DNA of 53,707 bases from an uncultured Gammaproteobacteria bacterium (GCA_913031035.1 CAJWGN010000008.1:1-53707); one strand, 5' to 3'. Numbered from the stretch's first letter, positions 36,499 through 45,094 are shown. The notes: generated by a model from the sequence alone, not told the origin. Numbers and translations are program-made.

Positions 36499-37113
36499 AT
36501 GAAATTGTTGAGCAAGTTACTTATTTCTTTTGTAGCAATGGGTATCGTCGCTATGGGAATAGCCGCCCCAGCCTTTGCAGAAGATGATTGGCTACGTTCT
36601 GTCCCCGATTTCGCCCTAACCGACCAAGCCGGCGTGATCCATACGCTGGACCAGTACAAAGACGACGAATTTATCGTTTTTTACGTACAAGGCGTTGGCT
36701 GCCCTATAGCTAGAATCGCGCTACCTAGCTACCGTGAAGTTCGCGATGAGTTCCAAGGCGAGAAAGTTAGGTTTTTGATGTTTAACTCAAACATCCAAGA
36801 TAACCTTAAGCGCATTGCGCGGGAAGCAGATGAGTTTGGTATTGATTTCCCAGTACTCAAAGACGAAGGACAGCAGCTTGCTAAGTCCTTGGGCGTTGAG
36901 CGAACTGCAGAGGTCTTTATTATCAATCCTCGCACTAAAGAAGTAATGTACCGCGGGCCGATCAATGATCAGCTCGGATATGAGACTCAGCGCAACCATG
37001 CCAATGAGCATTTTTTGAAAGATGCACTGACCACAGTCCTTGCCGGCGGCACAGTTAACATCGAAGATATCCCTGATTCTAAAGGTTGTTTAGTAGCGAT
37101 CTTTGACACCTAA
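36499..37113 (+). CDS. Exported redoxin-domain protein
   Basis: A 204-residue thioredoxin-fold protein of the AhpC/TSA-redoxin type, exported by a signal peptide (cleavage near APAFA). The domain shows PDFALTDQAGVIHTLDQYKDD, then VGCPIAR with the single conserved Cys68, and RTAEVFIINPRTKEVMYRGPINDQ. A second Cys (197, in KGCLVAI) closes the chain. Such modules are often fused to cytochrome c and copper monooxygenase domains; here the redoxin stands alone, and a copper monooxygenase-like gene lies at the window's right end. AAAGGAG lies eight bases before the ATG. A terminator follows. Confidence 0.93.
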   Translation: MKLLSKLLISFVAMGIVAMGIAAPAFAEDDWLRSVPDFALTDQAGVIHTLDQYKDDEFIVFYVQGVGCPIARIALPSYREVRDEFQGEKVRFLMFNSNIQDNLKRIAREADEFGIDFPVLKDEGQQLAKSLGVERTAEVFIINPRTKEVMYRGPINDQLGYETQRNHANEHFLKDALTTVLAGGTVNIEDIPDSKGCLVAIFDT

Positions 37114-37147
37114 ACTCTACAATCTAAAATGTAGCGTGAGATAACTG

Positions 37148-37180
37148 AAACCCGGCTCCTGAAAAGTGGCCGGGTTTTTT
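37148..37180 (+). terminator. Intrinsic terminator after the redoxin gene
   Basis: A perfect nine-base stem AAACCCGGC / GCCGGGTTT encloses a 12-base loop and runs into TTTTTT. It ends 67 bp past the redoxin stop. Confidence 0.95.
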
Positions 37181-37923
37181 ATGGCTGTGTTTTTTAAGCC
37201 GGCCTAGCTAAAGCTGAACCGAGGACGATAAGCTCTTTACTAAGGCAATTGTGCCAGAAGTGGAGAATCGAATATGACGAATATTATTAAGTAAAAGATA
37301 ACAGCCGACGCGAATGGTCTGTTTTTCATTTCTCTAATCGGCTTATGTATAAATAAAGTTTAGAGAGTCCACAAGTGACTGCCTATATCTAATTCCGGGG
37401 CTTAAATGCTCACCGAGCTTTATCAGATCCACCGGTAGGCTTCAGAAACCAAGAATCATATCTGGGTCGAACAACAATCATGGCCCAGTATTGCCGTTCT
37501 TTCGTACACTTGGGGGGTTATGCCAAAAGCCGATCATAGGAACGTGTTTCAGCATGAACCGACTTAAATAAAAAGGTTGGAAATAACGGCGATATTTGGA
37601 TTTGGCATGAAACCTATCTTTCTCAAAACGGAATCTAAAAGGGCTTTTACAGCAGTAAACCAAAATTCGGCCTAGGCAAAACTGGGAGACGTGTTCCGGC
37701 AACAGGAAAGTTCAAAACAGCACGAGATAGAGTCAACGATAGCGGTTCATAACTGAAGAATTCAAACAGAAACGAGAGCGCAATACGTCAATACGTAGGC
37801 CGTGCTAAGGTAAATATTGAATCTTGAGAACCTCATGATGCGGGGTAATATTGGGCTAGCCCAACGCCCAGCAATCGGTTCTAAAAAGAAGCTAGCTGCA
37901 CTTATCCTTACGAACGCCGGGTG
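37181..37923. other. Gene-poor region with a 14-bp palindrome
   Basis: About 740 bp without a supported gene. The longest frames (for example 37478-37702 minus) show no family features. The palindrome TTGGGCTAGCCCAA lies at 37851-37864. Interrupted reading frames suggest decayed coding sequence of unknown origin. Confidence 0.4.
37851..37864. repeat. Perfect 14-bp palindrome TTGGGCTAGCCCAA
   Basis: Fully self-complementary 14-mer downstream of the 91-residue membrane protein gene on the minus strand. Function unknown. Confidence 0.6.
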
Positions 37924-38199
37924 TCAGCCGTTTTTCGAGATCTTTATGGATGTAGGGTCAATGAAGTCATCTGGCAATTCATGTTTGCCATTTCTTTTCG
38001 CTTTTCTTTCAATTTGCGGACTAGGCTCTATATGTATATCTAGATTAACCAACCCCATAGTAATCCCAACAAAGATGGACGACCACAGAGGTATATTATT
38101 TTTTCGCCTCTTTAGATAAGAGATGAATTTCACTGAAAAAAAATAGAACAACAACAAACCCCCAATTATTAGGTATAGAATCCTTGATGAATCATCCAC
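37924..38199 (-). CDS. Small membrane protein of unknown function
   Basis: A 91-residue candidate protein starting with GTG, preceded by GAGGAAT eight bases before the start, which supports translation. Two hydrophobic segments (about 7-26 and 38-54) flank a basic turn (YLKRRKNNIP); the C-terminal third is hydrophilic (EPSPQIERKAKRNGKHELPDDF). I do not recognise a family. It stands alone in a gene-poor area, so it could be a decaying remnant. Confidence 0.55.
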   Translation of the reverse strand: MDDSSRILYLIIGGLLLFYFFSVKFISYLKRRKNNIPLWSSIFVGITMGLVNLDIHIEPSPQIERKAKRNGKHELPDDFIDPTSIKISKNG

Positions 38200-38337
38200 A
38201 ATTTATTCCTCGTATCATCACGAAGTTGGGGTATGCGCTGAGAATTCAAGTATTAGCATGATGAGTACAGATAAAAACTAGGGCTACAATAGGCAGTTCA
38301 AAGTAGGCTGAAGCGTCCACGATTTTTTTAAATAAAG

Positions 38338-38580
38338 ACGTTATGCCTTACACATTCGGAGACTAGTAAGGCGAAAGCAAAACTCTGTCTTAAAATCATT
38401 ACTATTGAAATTGAAACCACAACAGAAACCTCTGACTTTTTTTTCATAGCGATGAATACGGACATGGCTAGAGACCATAAACCTTACTCAACTGATGATT
38501 GGGTAGAGCAGTTTTTTTCCTTAAAAGGCACAGCGAGCCTGAATACATCATTTCTTAGGACCGCAGAAGGCAGCATTTGA
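38338..38580 (+). other. Open frame without a good start, possible gene remnant
   Basis: About 80 codons without a stop on the plus strand, ending in TGA at 38578. The part after the first ATG (38452) reads MNTDMARDHKPYSTDDWVEQ and on to FLRTAEGSI. Composition looks coding, but there is no start codon or ribosome site for the full frame and no family match that I recognise. The remaining sequence from 38200 to 38770 shows no gene. Confidence 0.3.
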
Positions 38581-38770
38581 CGGTTGAGTCGACTGTCCTT
38601 AAGTTTAAAAAGCGAAAGCTTACACCGAGGTTGAGGTCTATTTGACCTAACTTCGAAAACTTGATCCTAGCTCAAAAAATAAGTTTATTGGATGAATAAA
38701 ATGGAGCATAACCTAACAGCTATACCAACAGCTCTCTGGCAGGGCACACAGCAAACGTGGGAGATGCCTA

Positions 38771-39484
38771 ATGTATAACAGTGTTCCGTCTACTCACATT
38801 ATTGATGATAATTTTGTGGCGCCAGCATGTACCGAGCTATTGGAAATCTTGCATCAAGATAATGACATCTTGATAATCAACAAGCCCAGCGGATTACTTA
38901 GTTTGTCGGGTAGAAACCCGCTCAACTGGGATTCCGTGCACTACCGCCTCATCCACGGCCAAGGGGGCGTGAGTCCTGCATTCCCGAAAGCAAAACTACC
39001 TCACCGTTTAGATTTTGGAACCTCCGGCATTATGTTAGTTGGGCTAAATAAAAACTCTACACAAAATCTCAACAACCAGTTTCAAGCGCGCACAATTCAA
39101 AAGCGTTATGTGGCCATTTTAAAAGGATGGATTGCCGATGATCAGGGGCAAATTTGCGCAGCCATAGCAAAAGATAAAGCCCATTTCCCACGGGTGAAAA
39201 TTTGCCATAGCACCGGCAAAACCGCGCTAAGTGAATACACAGTATTAAAGAGACTAGAGCAGCCACGACGGAGCGCGGTGCAATTTATCCCTCATACTGG
39301 ACGGACGCACCAGCTGCGGATTCACAGCCTATCAATAGGCCACCCAATTCTTGGCTGTGATCTGTACAGCAGTGCAGACAGTGAAGGGATGGCTGATCGC
39401 TTACTCCTGCATGCCAGTGAACTGTATTTTGAACACCCGACAAGTGGAGAGAGATTACATAAACACTGCCCCTGCCCTTTTTAA
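38771..39484 (+). CDS. RluA-family RNA pseudouridine synthase
   Basis: A 237-residue pseudouridine synthase that isomerises uridine in rRNA or tRNA. The catalytic signature is HRLDFGTSGIMLVG with Asp81; preceded by ILIINKPSGLLSL and followed by KRYVAILKG and PHTGRTHQLRIHSLSIGHPILGC, all standard for the family. It lacks the S4 domain, as RluA and TruC do. The closest role is RluA/TruC-like, but the target base cannot be assigned. ATG start; it is intact although surrounded by decayed sequence. Confidence 0.93.
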   Translation: MYNSVPSTHIIDDNFVAPACTELLEILHQDNDILIINKPSGLLSLSGRNPLNWDSVHYRLIHGQGGVSPAFPKAKLPHRLDFGTSGIMLVGLNKNSTQNLNNQFQARTIQKRYVAILKGWIADDQGQICAAIAKDKAHFPRVKICHSTGKTALSEYTVLKRLEQPRRSAVQFIPHTGRTHQLRIHSLSIGHPILGCDLYSSADSEGMADRLLLHASELYFEHPTSGERLHKHCPCPF

Positions 39485-39700
39485 TCAGAAGAATTATCTT
39501 TGACCTTAAATTGAGATCATTTTCCCGCTCCTTTAAAATCCCAACCAGCGAGGCATCTGCTAGAGTTAATAGCAGAAAAGAAAATGGCCTTTTACAAAAT
39601 CAACTAGTGAAATGCAGAAATAAGATTGCAGACTTTTGCTGAAACAACCGAAGGTACCAGGGCTCTTATGCCTTTTGGATATTTATTCTTTCACTTATTT

Positions 39701-39732
39701 ACCCCTTACCCCTTACTCCTTACTCCTTACTC
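39701..39732. repeat. Tandem heptamer array ACYCCTT
   Basis: Four full copies of a seven-base unit (two ACCCCTT then two ACTCCTT) and a four-base fifth copy. It lies between rluA-like and SnoaL-like genes. Likely a slippage product; could vary between strains. Confidence 0.85.
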
Positions 39733-39883
39733 GGTCGGCAAAATACTGAAGTTGCGCTAGCGGCAGTCTTAAAAACAGCAACGAAAAATCTTAGACAAGC
39801 CGCGGACAGCGCGCCAGTCCAGGCCATTACTAATCCCTCGTAGGTGCAATGTAAAAGTCATAGGTGTAGACGGAATAATGAAT

Positions 39884-39904
39884 AAAGGTTTTCGCAAAAC
39901 CTTT
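39884..39904. repeat. Perfect hairpin AAAGGTTTT-CGC-AAAACCTTT
   Basis: Nine paired bases with a three-base loop. No T-run follows on the plus strand, and the stem is A/T-rich. Could be an RNA stem-loop or a remnant terminus. Confidence 0.6.
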
Positions 39905-40188
39905 ACTACATAACACTTTGCTCGATTTACTCAGCAAAGTTTCTTTAACCGGTCAGACCGAGAGGGCTGAGCAGTAAAGTTTAGCAACCGCACGCAGCAA
40001 AAAAATAGTCCCTGTAAAGTTAACAGCATCTTGAGCGGCACGGCACCTACATTAATCGTTCTTAGATCAATGGTACTTACATTGTTGGCTTGACGTCCGC
40101 TTGCTGAGCCCTTAAGCCTCGGCAATAATTAGCTTGTTAGTCTACAGGGTAAGCTGTTCGTTACTCAGACTGTCTGATTTTAAGCCCT

Positions 40189-40677
40189 CTATCGCTGGTA
40201 CTCACCGAGAGGAGAGGTTGGGCAGCCCGTTCTAATTACGGTGTACATGGAATTCGCCATCTTCCATTGTCCATTCAGTTTAACAAGATCGAAAACATCG
40301 ACGCCACAGTGTGAGAACATCCCATCGATGTAAAAATCATAAGGAGCCCAGAATACCGCCATAAGATCATTAACCAGTACAATTTCATCCCAGTAACGCT
40401 CGGTGTATTCAGCGGCATTAGGAGCCAACTCTGCGTTGTTTTGTTGCCGAGAGCGAAGTTCAAAGGTACTGTCAGATTTCTCTCTAATACTGTAATTATG
40501 CGCGCCATCAATGCTAATACTTGCCATCAAGACTTGGTTATCTGTGTTTAACGCCTCAAAAAAGCGATCCACGACAACCATCACAGCATCGTGTTCTGGG
40601 TGCTTCTCTTGTGCAACGATACTTGGACTGACTAGCGCAATTAGTAAAAACAGAGTTGGAAATACTAGATTCTTCAT
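40189..40677 (-). CDS. Exported SnoaL/NTF2-like protein
   Basis: A 162-residue protein with a signal peptide (MKNLVFPTLFLLIALVSPSIVAQ). The mature part resembles an NTF2-like cone fold used by many nuclear transport factor 2-like lyases/isomerases: HDAVMVVVDRFFEALNTDNQ at the start, a middle segment and the end VFDLVKLNGQWKMANSMYTV. Residues facing the cavity cannot be judged by eye, so enzymatic role is unknown. ATG start. It is codirectional with no neighbour. Confidence 0.85.
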   Translation of the reverse strand: MKNLVFPTLFLLIALVSPSIVAQEKHPEHDAVMVVVDRFFEALNTDNQVLMASISIDGAHNYSIREKSDSTFELRSRQQNNAELAPNAAEYTERYWDEIVLVNDLMAVFWAPYDFYIDGMFSHCGVDVFDLVKLNGQWKMANSMYTVIRTGCPTSPLGEYQR

Positions 40678-40820
40678 TACGTGGGTCCTAAAGGCTTAAA
40701 CAATCTCTTAAAAGAGGCTGGTTCTAGGGTATAAGAGTTAATCCGCCACTAGCAACACAAACTCTGTTAAAAATTAATGAGGTTTGTCGCAGTACTTTCG
40801 AAGTATTACCCATTAGATGC

Positions 40821-41544
40821 GAGCCTAAACTTAAAGAATACAAACCCGTAAAACCTTTGCCCAATCCTTTTACGGTTGGCGACCTCATTCACGGCAAAGT
40901 CTGGAAGTAGGCCCAGAAGTTCCCAGAGTAGTTCATGCCTTCATCGAAATCTGCTTTTTCGACTTAGTCAAATATGACTTGCTCAAATACGCAGTGGTCA
41001 AAACCACAGACTCCCTCCGAGTAGACAGGCCGCAAAGGTCATCGTCTCAGCACCCGACTTTATATGGTTCTATTTCCAAAACTTACTGCGGTGAGCGAGT
41101 AGGTGCCTTGATACCTGAAGCTGCTCAAGGCGATGGCGGCCCACTAGATATTTGCATATCAGCGAGCACCCCATTTCAAAGACAAAGATTCTTCTGAACG
41201 ACAGAGTCGTAGGCGGGTTTTCGATATTAGATGGCGGTGAAGCCGACGATAGGATTATTGTCGTGCTTGAGAATGCACCTTTGCGGACATCGGTTGATGA
41301 CATCGCTGGACTGCCGCCGGCACTGATCAGAAGAATTCGGCATTACCTCATGACCTATAAGCTGATTGCCAGAGAAGAGAAAAAAGTCCCGATTGGTCGC
41401 GCTTATGGGGCTGACCATTCAAGATATAGAAAAATAGCATCCGTTTTACATTCGACTAGCCGGTATTATTATTTTCATCGAGGGGAATTACTTAAGGGGT
41501 CTTTTTCGCTTTTGCATACTCTTACCTTCGTCAGGAAAATGTAG
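40821..41544 (+). pseudogene. ppa: Inorganic pyrophosphatase pseudogene (ppa)
   Basis: Remains of a family I soluble pyrophosphatase, which hydrolyses PPi. Three frames join: PNPFTVGDLIHGKVWK up to a TAG at 40908; then GPEVPRVVHAFIEI, SLRVDRPQRSSSQHPTLYG, TYCGERVGALIPEAAQGDGG and PLDIC; then HPISKTKILLNDRVVGGF and ILDGGEADDRIIVVLEN up to RAYGADHS. The active-site stretch normally DGDPLD reads DGGPLD, losing one metal-binding Asp (E. coli Asp67). Two frameshifts plus this change make it inactive. A working pyrophosphatase presumably exists elsewhere. Confidence 0.9.
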
Positions 41545-41692
41545 AGGAATACAGTTTTTACAATATGCTATCGGCAATATTTATCTTGGTCGGCTTTGGC
41601 TTAACTTTTTGAGTGTGTTATTTGATTTTTTCTGAAAGTATTCAAACAGGAAACATTTGAATTGATTTACAAAAGTAGCTTTTAACAAGCTG

Positions 41693-41754
41693 GAATTTCT
41701 AACGCCGCTTGTTTTGTGCTTGAGTGGCACAAAAGCAAGCAGCCCCAGAAATTC
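41693..41754. repeat. 62-nt imperfect inverted repeat (extended stem-loop)
   Basis: GAATTTCT (41693-41700) pairs with AGAAATTC (41747-41754); inside, GCTTG and TTTTGTGC pair with CAAGC and GCACAAAA, with a bulged G at 41735, a 7-nt loop and a 6x6 internal loop. It lies 26 bp before the frameshifted membrane protein gene. It could be a small MITE-like or regulatory RNA hairpin. Confidence 0.6.
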
Positions 41755-41779
41755 AAGTTAGCAAGGCATTCGGATTACT

Positions 41780-42278
41780 GTGAGAATTTTAAATATATTT
41801 ACAAAAATATCAGTCGGTTTGGCTGGGTTTTCAGGTATTGTCGTCGCTTTAAGAGAAAGTCAGAACGAAAATTGGCATGAGATAGAAAAAACCAGATTGA
41901 TAGCGCTCATTGCAGCAAGCATCATGGGTACATTAGCGGCACTTCTACCTACGGTCCTACATAAACTTGAGGCTGGAGTGCGACTGGCATGGCAGGTTTT
42001 AAGTGTCTCACTAGGCACTTTGACTTTCGTTGGGTTTATTTGGTTATATAGCCGCGTCCGAGAAACGAGAGCACTCCAGCATCAGGACTTTTTCGCCTCT
42101 TTTCTTTGTGTTCGTAAGTTTGGTGGTTTTACCTATCACCTTACTATTGCTACTCTCACCTTTTGGTTTGTTTTCCGAACCGAGTATCGGTATATGCAGC
42201 ATGGGGCTAGCAGGTAATTTATTCATCTCTGCGGGTATGTTTGTTCTATTAATCAGGCTTGTACTGAGGGGCACCTAA
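41780..42278 (+). pseudogene. Membrane protein of unknown function, frameshifted
   Basis: Two overlapping frames together make one hydrophobic protein of about 165 residues. The first (from GTG at 41780) begins ISVGLAGFSGIVVALRES, IAASIMGTLAALLPTVLHKLE and reaches SLGTLTFVGFIWLYSRVRE; the second continues with FSPLFFVFVSLVVLPITLLLL and ends at ISAGMFVLLIRLVLRGT (42278). LAGFSGIVVAL-type starts are common in uncharacterised bacterial membrane proteins. The break lies near 42060-42100. A sequencing error could explain it as well as real decay. Confidence 0.7.
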
Positions 42279-42509
42279 CATTAGTTTCATGACATTTTCG
42301 ACTCTAATTCGAACCCGAATAGAGGAAGAAACGCGAGTGGTTCCTTGCGGCGGCGCTTACTATCAGTCAGCGAGGTATTACCTAGGACGCTAGTTCTTCC
42401 ACGTTATTGATTTTTCGCTGTGCTGCCGACACTATATTGCAAAGGTTAGCGGCCTCTCACGCTCACACATCTAGTTATTAGCTCGGAGTCGGGCAAAGGT
42501 TAATTCTTA

Positions 42510-42983
42510 ATGCTATCTATTATTCACGCTCGATTGAAACTCAGACCTTGGTGGATGAATGCTTTATTGCTGTTCTGCGCTTTTATGACTTTCTTGTATC
42601 TGCCTTGGGACATATTCATTAAGCCTCTCAGCCAAGATCAAGAAGTCTGGTTTGGCTTTTTATTTACCGGCTGGTCGGCCAAGTTTGGCGCGGTGCTGCA
42701 CTGGTGTGTCTATGGCGCTGGCACCTGGGGATTTTGGAAAATGAGGCCGTGGATGCACCCTGGAGCGGCCCTCTACACCCTTCAAATTGCGCTGGGCATG
42801 TTGATTTGGAGCAGTATGGATGAAAGAGGCTCAGGATTAATAAATGGACTGTTGGTCGCCACGCCTTTTTTCGCTCTAGCTATCGTTCTATTTCGATCAA
42901 GCGGGCGCTTTATAGGGGATGTCAGTTTGGATAACGAGCCTGTTCAGCTCAAGCGCGAGCAGCTTAATGAAACGTCAGAATGA
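42510..42983 (+). CDS. Membrane protein of unknown function
   Basis: A 157-residue protein with about four predicted membrane segments (around 15-33, 48-70, 82-99 and 108-127) and a hydrophilic C-terminus. Features such as FLYLPWDIFIKP and ALYTLQIALGMLIWSSMDERGSGLINGLL recur in uncharacterised proteins, to my eye. ATG start. It lies in the decaying region but is itself uninterrupted. Two short hairpins follow the stop (TGACG/CGTCA and CCGCCAA/TTGGCGG) without a T-run. Confidence 0.75.
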   Translation: MLSIIHARLKLRPWWMNALLLFCAFMTFLYLPWDIFIKPLSQDQEVWFGFLFTGWSAKFGAVLHWCVYGAGTWGFWKMRPWMHPGAALYTLQIALGMLIWSSMDERGSGLINGLLVATPFFALAIVLFRSSGRFIGDVSLDNEPVQLKREQLNETSE

Positions 42984-43016
42984 CGTTAGCCGTCAGGTAG
43001 CCGCCAACGTCATAAA

Positions 43017-43400
43017 TTGGCGGCGCTAGCTCTAGCGAGCTCAATCCTATTGACCTGCACGCCAGAGCCCATTAATTACGACTGGTTGCAAGGAGAGTAG
43101 ATTTCTAGCTTTGCTGTCACAGCTGCTGCAAACGAGATCCGCAATAAACCGGCTAGTGCCTCGGCGGGCAAGCTAATATGGTCAGTACAAGGCGACCGAC
43201 TATTCGCAACCGACCACTCCATTGATCTTCAAGACGACAGCCCATTCGAAATCGAAACTGTCAGCGTTTTTGAGCTACGGCTCAAAACAACAAGCCTAGG
43301 CAATTTTATTATCAGAAAAACCGAATCCGGTTTTTACAGCGAAGCCTATGGCATAGTCAACGCTCATCTGACCGTTGATTGCATGGTTCCGTACCGATAA
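43017..43400 (+). pseudogene. Lipoprotein-like gene interrupted by a TAG
   Basis: Reading from TTG at 43017 gives a short signal with lipobox-like LLTC and TPEPINYDWLQGE, then an in-frame TAG (43098-43100), then 99 more open codons: SFAVTAAANEIRNKPASASAG, followed by LIWSVQGDRLFATDHS, ETVSVFELRLKTTSLGNF and a final VDCMVPYR. No start codon follows the TAG to rescue the second part. The simplest reading is a nonsense mutation in a small lipoprotein gene. I do not recognise the family; a sequencing error is possible. Confidence 0.55.
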
Positions 43401-43502
43401 GTAATCTAGAATTTTGGGTCCGCCGATTGGCAACCGTATAGATAATACTATAAATGGTACTATGAACGCTCTATCAAGACTATTTAGGCTAAGGTTTGCA
43501 CC

Positions 43503-44102
43503 ATGGACAGATGGCTTTCTGAAACAGAACTTAAAGGTGATTTAGTTACCCTTATACCTATGACTAGAGCGCACCGAGACGCAATGGTCGAAGCCGCCAG
43601 TGATGGCAAACTTTGGGAGCTTTGGTATACAGCTGTGCCCGGCGAAAACACCATCGATGACTACATTGATACCGCGCTTGAGAGTTATGCTGCGGACAAA
43701 TCTTTGCCTTTCGTTGTTATCGAGAACTCAAGTCAAAAACTTATCGGCTCTTCTCGCTACCTGAATGCGGAACAACAGCATCGGCGTCTTGAGATCGGCA
43801 ATACTTGGTTTAAAAGCAGCGCTCAAAAGTCCGGCGTTAATACGCAGTGTAAGTTATTAATGCTGGGCCATGCGTTTGAAACACTGAATTCGGTTTGCGT
43901 AGAGTTTCGCACGCACTGGCACAATCACCCCTCTCGCAGCGCTATAATGCGTCTTGGCGCAAAACAAGATGGGGTATTAAGAAACCATCAAATTGATGCC
44001 AGTGGGGCTCACCGAGACACCGTGGTGTTTTCAATTATCGAAAATGAGTGGCAAGCAGTGAAACAGTCTCTACTGTACAAATCACAACGCTCCAAGTCGT
44101 GA
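43503..44102 (+). CDS. GNAT-family N-acetyltransferase (RimJ/RimL type)
   Basis: A 199-residue acetyltransferase. The fold marks are LKGDLVTLIPMTRAHRDAM at the N-terminus, PFVVIENSSQKLIGSSRYLN, RLEIGNTWFKSSAQKSGVNTQCKLLMLGHAFE (the acetyl-CoA loop region) and NHPSRSAIMRLGAKQDGVLRNH, typical of RimJ/RimL-like enzymes. Target is unknown: a protein N-terminus or a small amine. ATG start. In frame with the TGA, 47 further open codons run to 44246, almost up to the next gene. Confidence 0.9.
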   Translation: MDRWLSETELKGDLVTLIPMTRAHRDAMVEAASDGKLWELWYTAVPGENTIDDYIDTALESYAADKSLPFVVIENSSQKLIGSSRYLNAEQQHRRLEIGNTWFKSSAQKSGVNTQCKLLMLGHAFETLNSVCVEFRTHWHNHPSRSAIMRLGAKQDGVLRNHQIDASGAHRDTVVFSIIENEWQAVKQSLLYKSQRSKS

Positions 44103-44248
44103 GACACTAGTGTCAGCATTAGTTATTCAAATGCTTGGATTAAAAAAAGACTTGGTGGCGCTGAGCTACCAGATCCTGTGAGGGCTTTTAAAAAAAGCCT
44201 ATCTCTTCAAACTAAATCAAAAAGTGACAATCGTACAGGATTCTAAAT

Positions 44249-44683
44249 ATGCAACTAACACCTTTTCATCTTGCTATTCAGGTTAGAGATATTGATGAGG
44301 CTAGGGACTTTTATGGCGCAAAAATGGGCCTATCTGAAGGTCGTAGTTCGGAGCAATGGATCGACTTTAATTTCTTTGGCCATCAGTTGGTGACGCATCT
44401 TGATCCTGTCATTGGCAAAGATGGGTCGGTGAACAGTATCGCGAATCACGTAGATGGCCATGGCGTGCCCGTGCCGCACTTCGGCGTAGTCCTGACGATG
44501 GAACAATGGCAGACACTGGCGGGCAGCGTAAGTGAGTTTATTGAAGAGTTTCTAATTGAACCCTATGTACGCTTTAAAGGAGAGCCAGGGGAACAAGCAA
44601 CAATGTTCTTCAAAGATCCTTCCGGCAACGCATTAGAGTTTAAAGCCTTTAACGATATTGACGCACAGCTTTTTGCTAAATAA
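44249..44683 (+). CDS. VOC-family (glyoxalase/dioxygenase-like) protein
   Basis: A 144-residue vicinal oxygen chelate protein. Opening motif FHLAIQVRDIDEARDFYGAKMGL and the closing FFKDPSGNALEFKAF match the paired beta-alpha-beta modules; metal-ligand candidates are His7 in the first strand, a His in the middle strand, and the Glu of ALEF. Known members include glyoxalases, extradiol dioxygenases and resistance proteins, so activity cannot be assigned. ATG start. The YkgJ-type gene follows nine bases later, suggesting an operon. Confidence 0.92.
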   Translation: MQLTPFHLAIQVRDIDEARDFYGAKMGLSEGRSSEQWIDFNFFGHQLVTHLDPVIGKDGSVNSIANHVDGHGVPVPHFGVVLTMEQWQTLAGSVSEFIEEFLIEPYVRFKGEPGEQATMFFKDPSGNALEFKAFNDIDAQLFAK

Positions 44684-44692
44684 GGCGGCCTA

Positions 44693-45094
44693 TTGAAACC
44701 CTGCAACCAATGTGGCAAATGCTGTATCAACTACAGCAACGGTGGTTTGTCGGCCACCGCTGATGAAATCGAGTATTGGGAATTATTTCGTCCTAAAATT
44801 GCTCGCTATGTTAGCAATGGCAGTATTTGGATGGACCCAAGCTCTGGAGCTCAACTGGAAATTTGTCCTTGGCTGCGTAGGACCGAGGGAACGGAAAAAT
44901 CAAAAGAGATCTACAGCTGCGACATTTATCATGACAGACCAAATGACTGCAAAGCCTACCCCGCGGATCTGAGCCAAATGATCAACGATGAATGTGAAAT
45001 GCTAGAAGCGGATGATATCGATAATCCTAAACACGGTAATGCAAGACTAAAACTCATTATGAGCGATAGCTGGTCCTCATTGCCCTACGAATAG
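44693..45094 (+). CDS. YkgJ-type cysteine cluster protein
   Basis: A 133-residue protein of the YkgJ (zinc- or iron-chelating) family. It starts with TTG, and the first residues form C-x2-C-x2-CC (Cys4, 7, 10, 11: MKPCNQCGKCC). Further cysteines occur in LEICPWLR, YSCDIYHDRPNDCKAYPADL and DECEML. The family binds a metal cluster, but its role is unknown. Nine bases from the VOC gene; probably cotranscribed. Confidence 0.88.
   Translation: MKPCNQCGKCCINYSNGGLSATADEIEYWELFRPKIARYVSNGSIWMDPSSGAQLEICPWLRRTEGTEKSKEIYSCDIYHDRPNDCKAYPADLSQMINDECEMLEADDIDNPKHGNARLKLIMSDSWSSLPYE

Larger units (their letters stand above)
39485..40188. other. Gene-free region with tandem heptamers and a hairpin
   Basis: About 700 bp. 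It contains the ACYCCTT heptamer array (39701-39732) and a perfect nine-bp hairpin (39884-39904). A 64-codon minus frame at 39931-40125 shows no family features. No gene is called. Confidence 0.5.

Noticed and set aside
37478-37702. 74-codon minus frame rich in Phe, Arg and Cys
   Set aside because: No start support and composition unlike neighbours' proteins.
39931-40125. 64-codon minus frame
   Set aside because: No ribosome site or recognised family; low coding likelihood.
40821-44700. Possible integron gene-cassette array (single small genes on one strand with hairpins between)
   Set aside because: No integrase gene, no matching RYYYAAC/GTTRRRY core pairs at the gene ends; the hairpins differ from each other. 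Decay explains the layout better.
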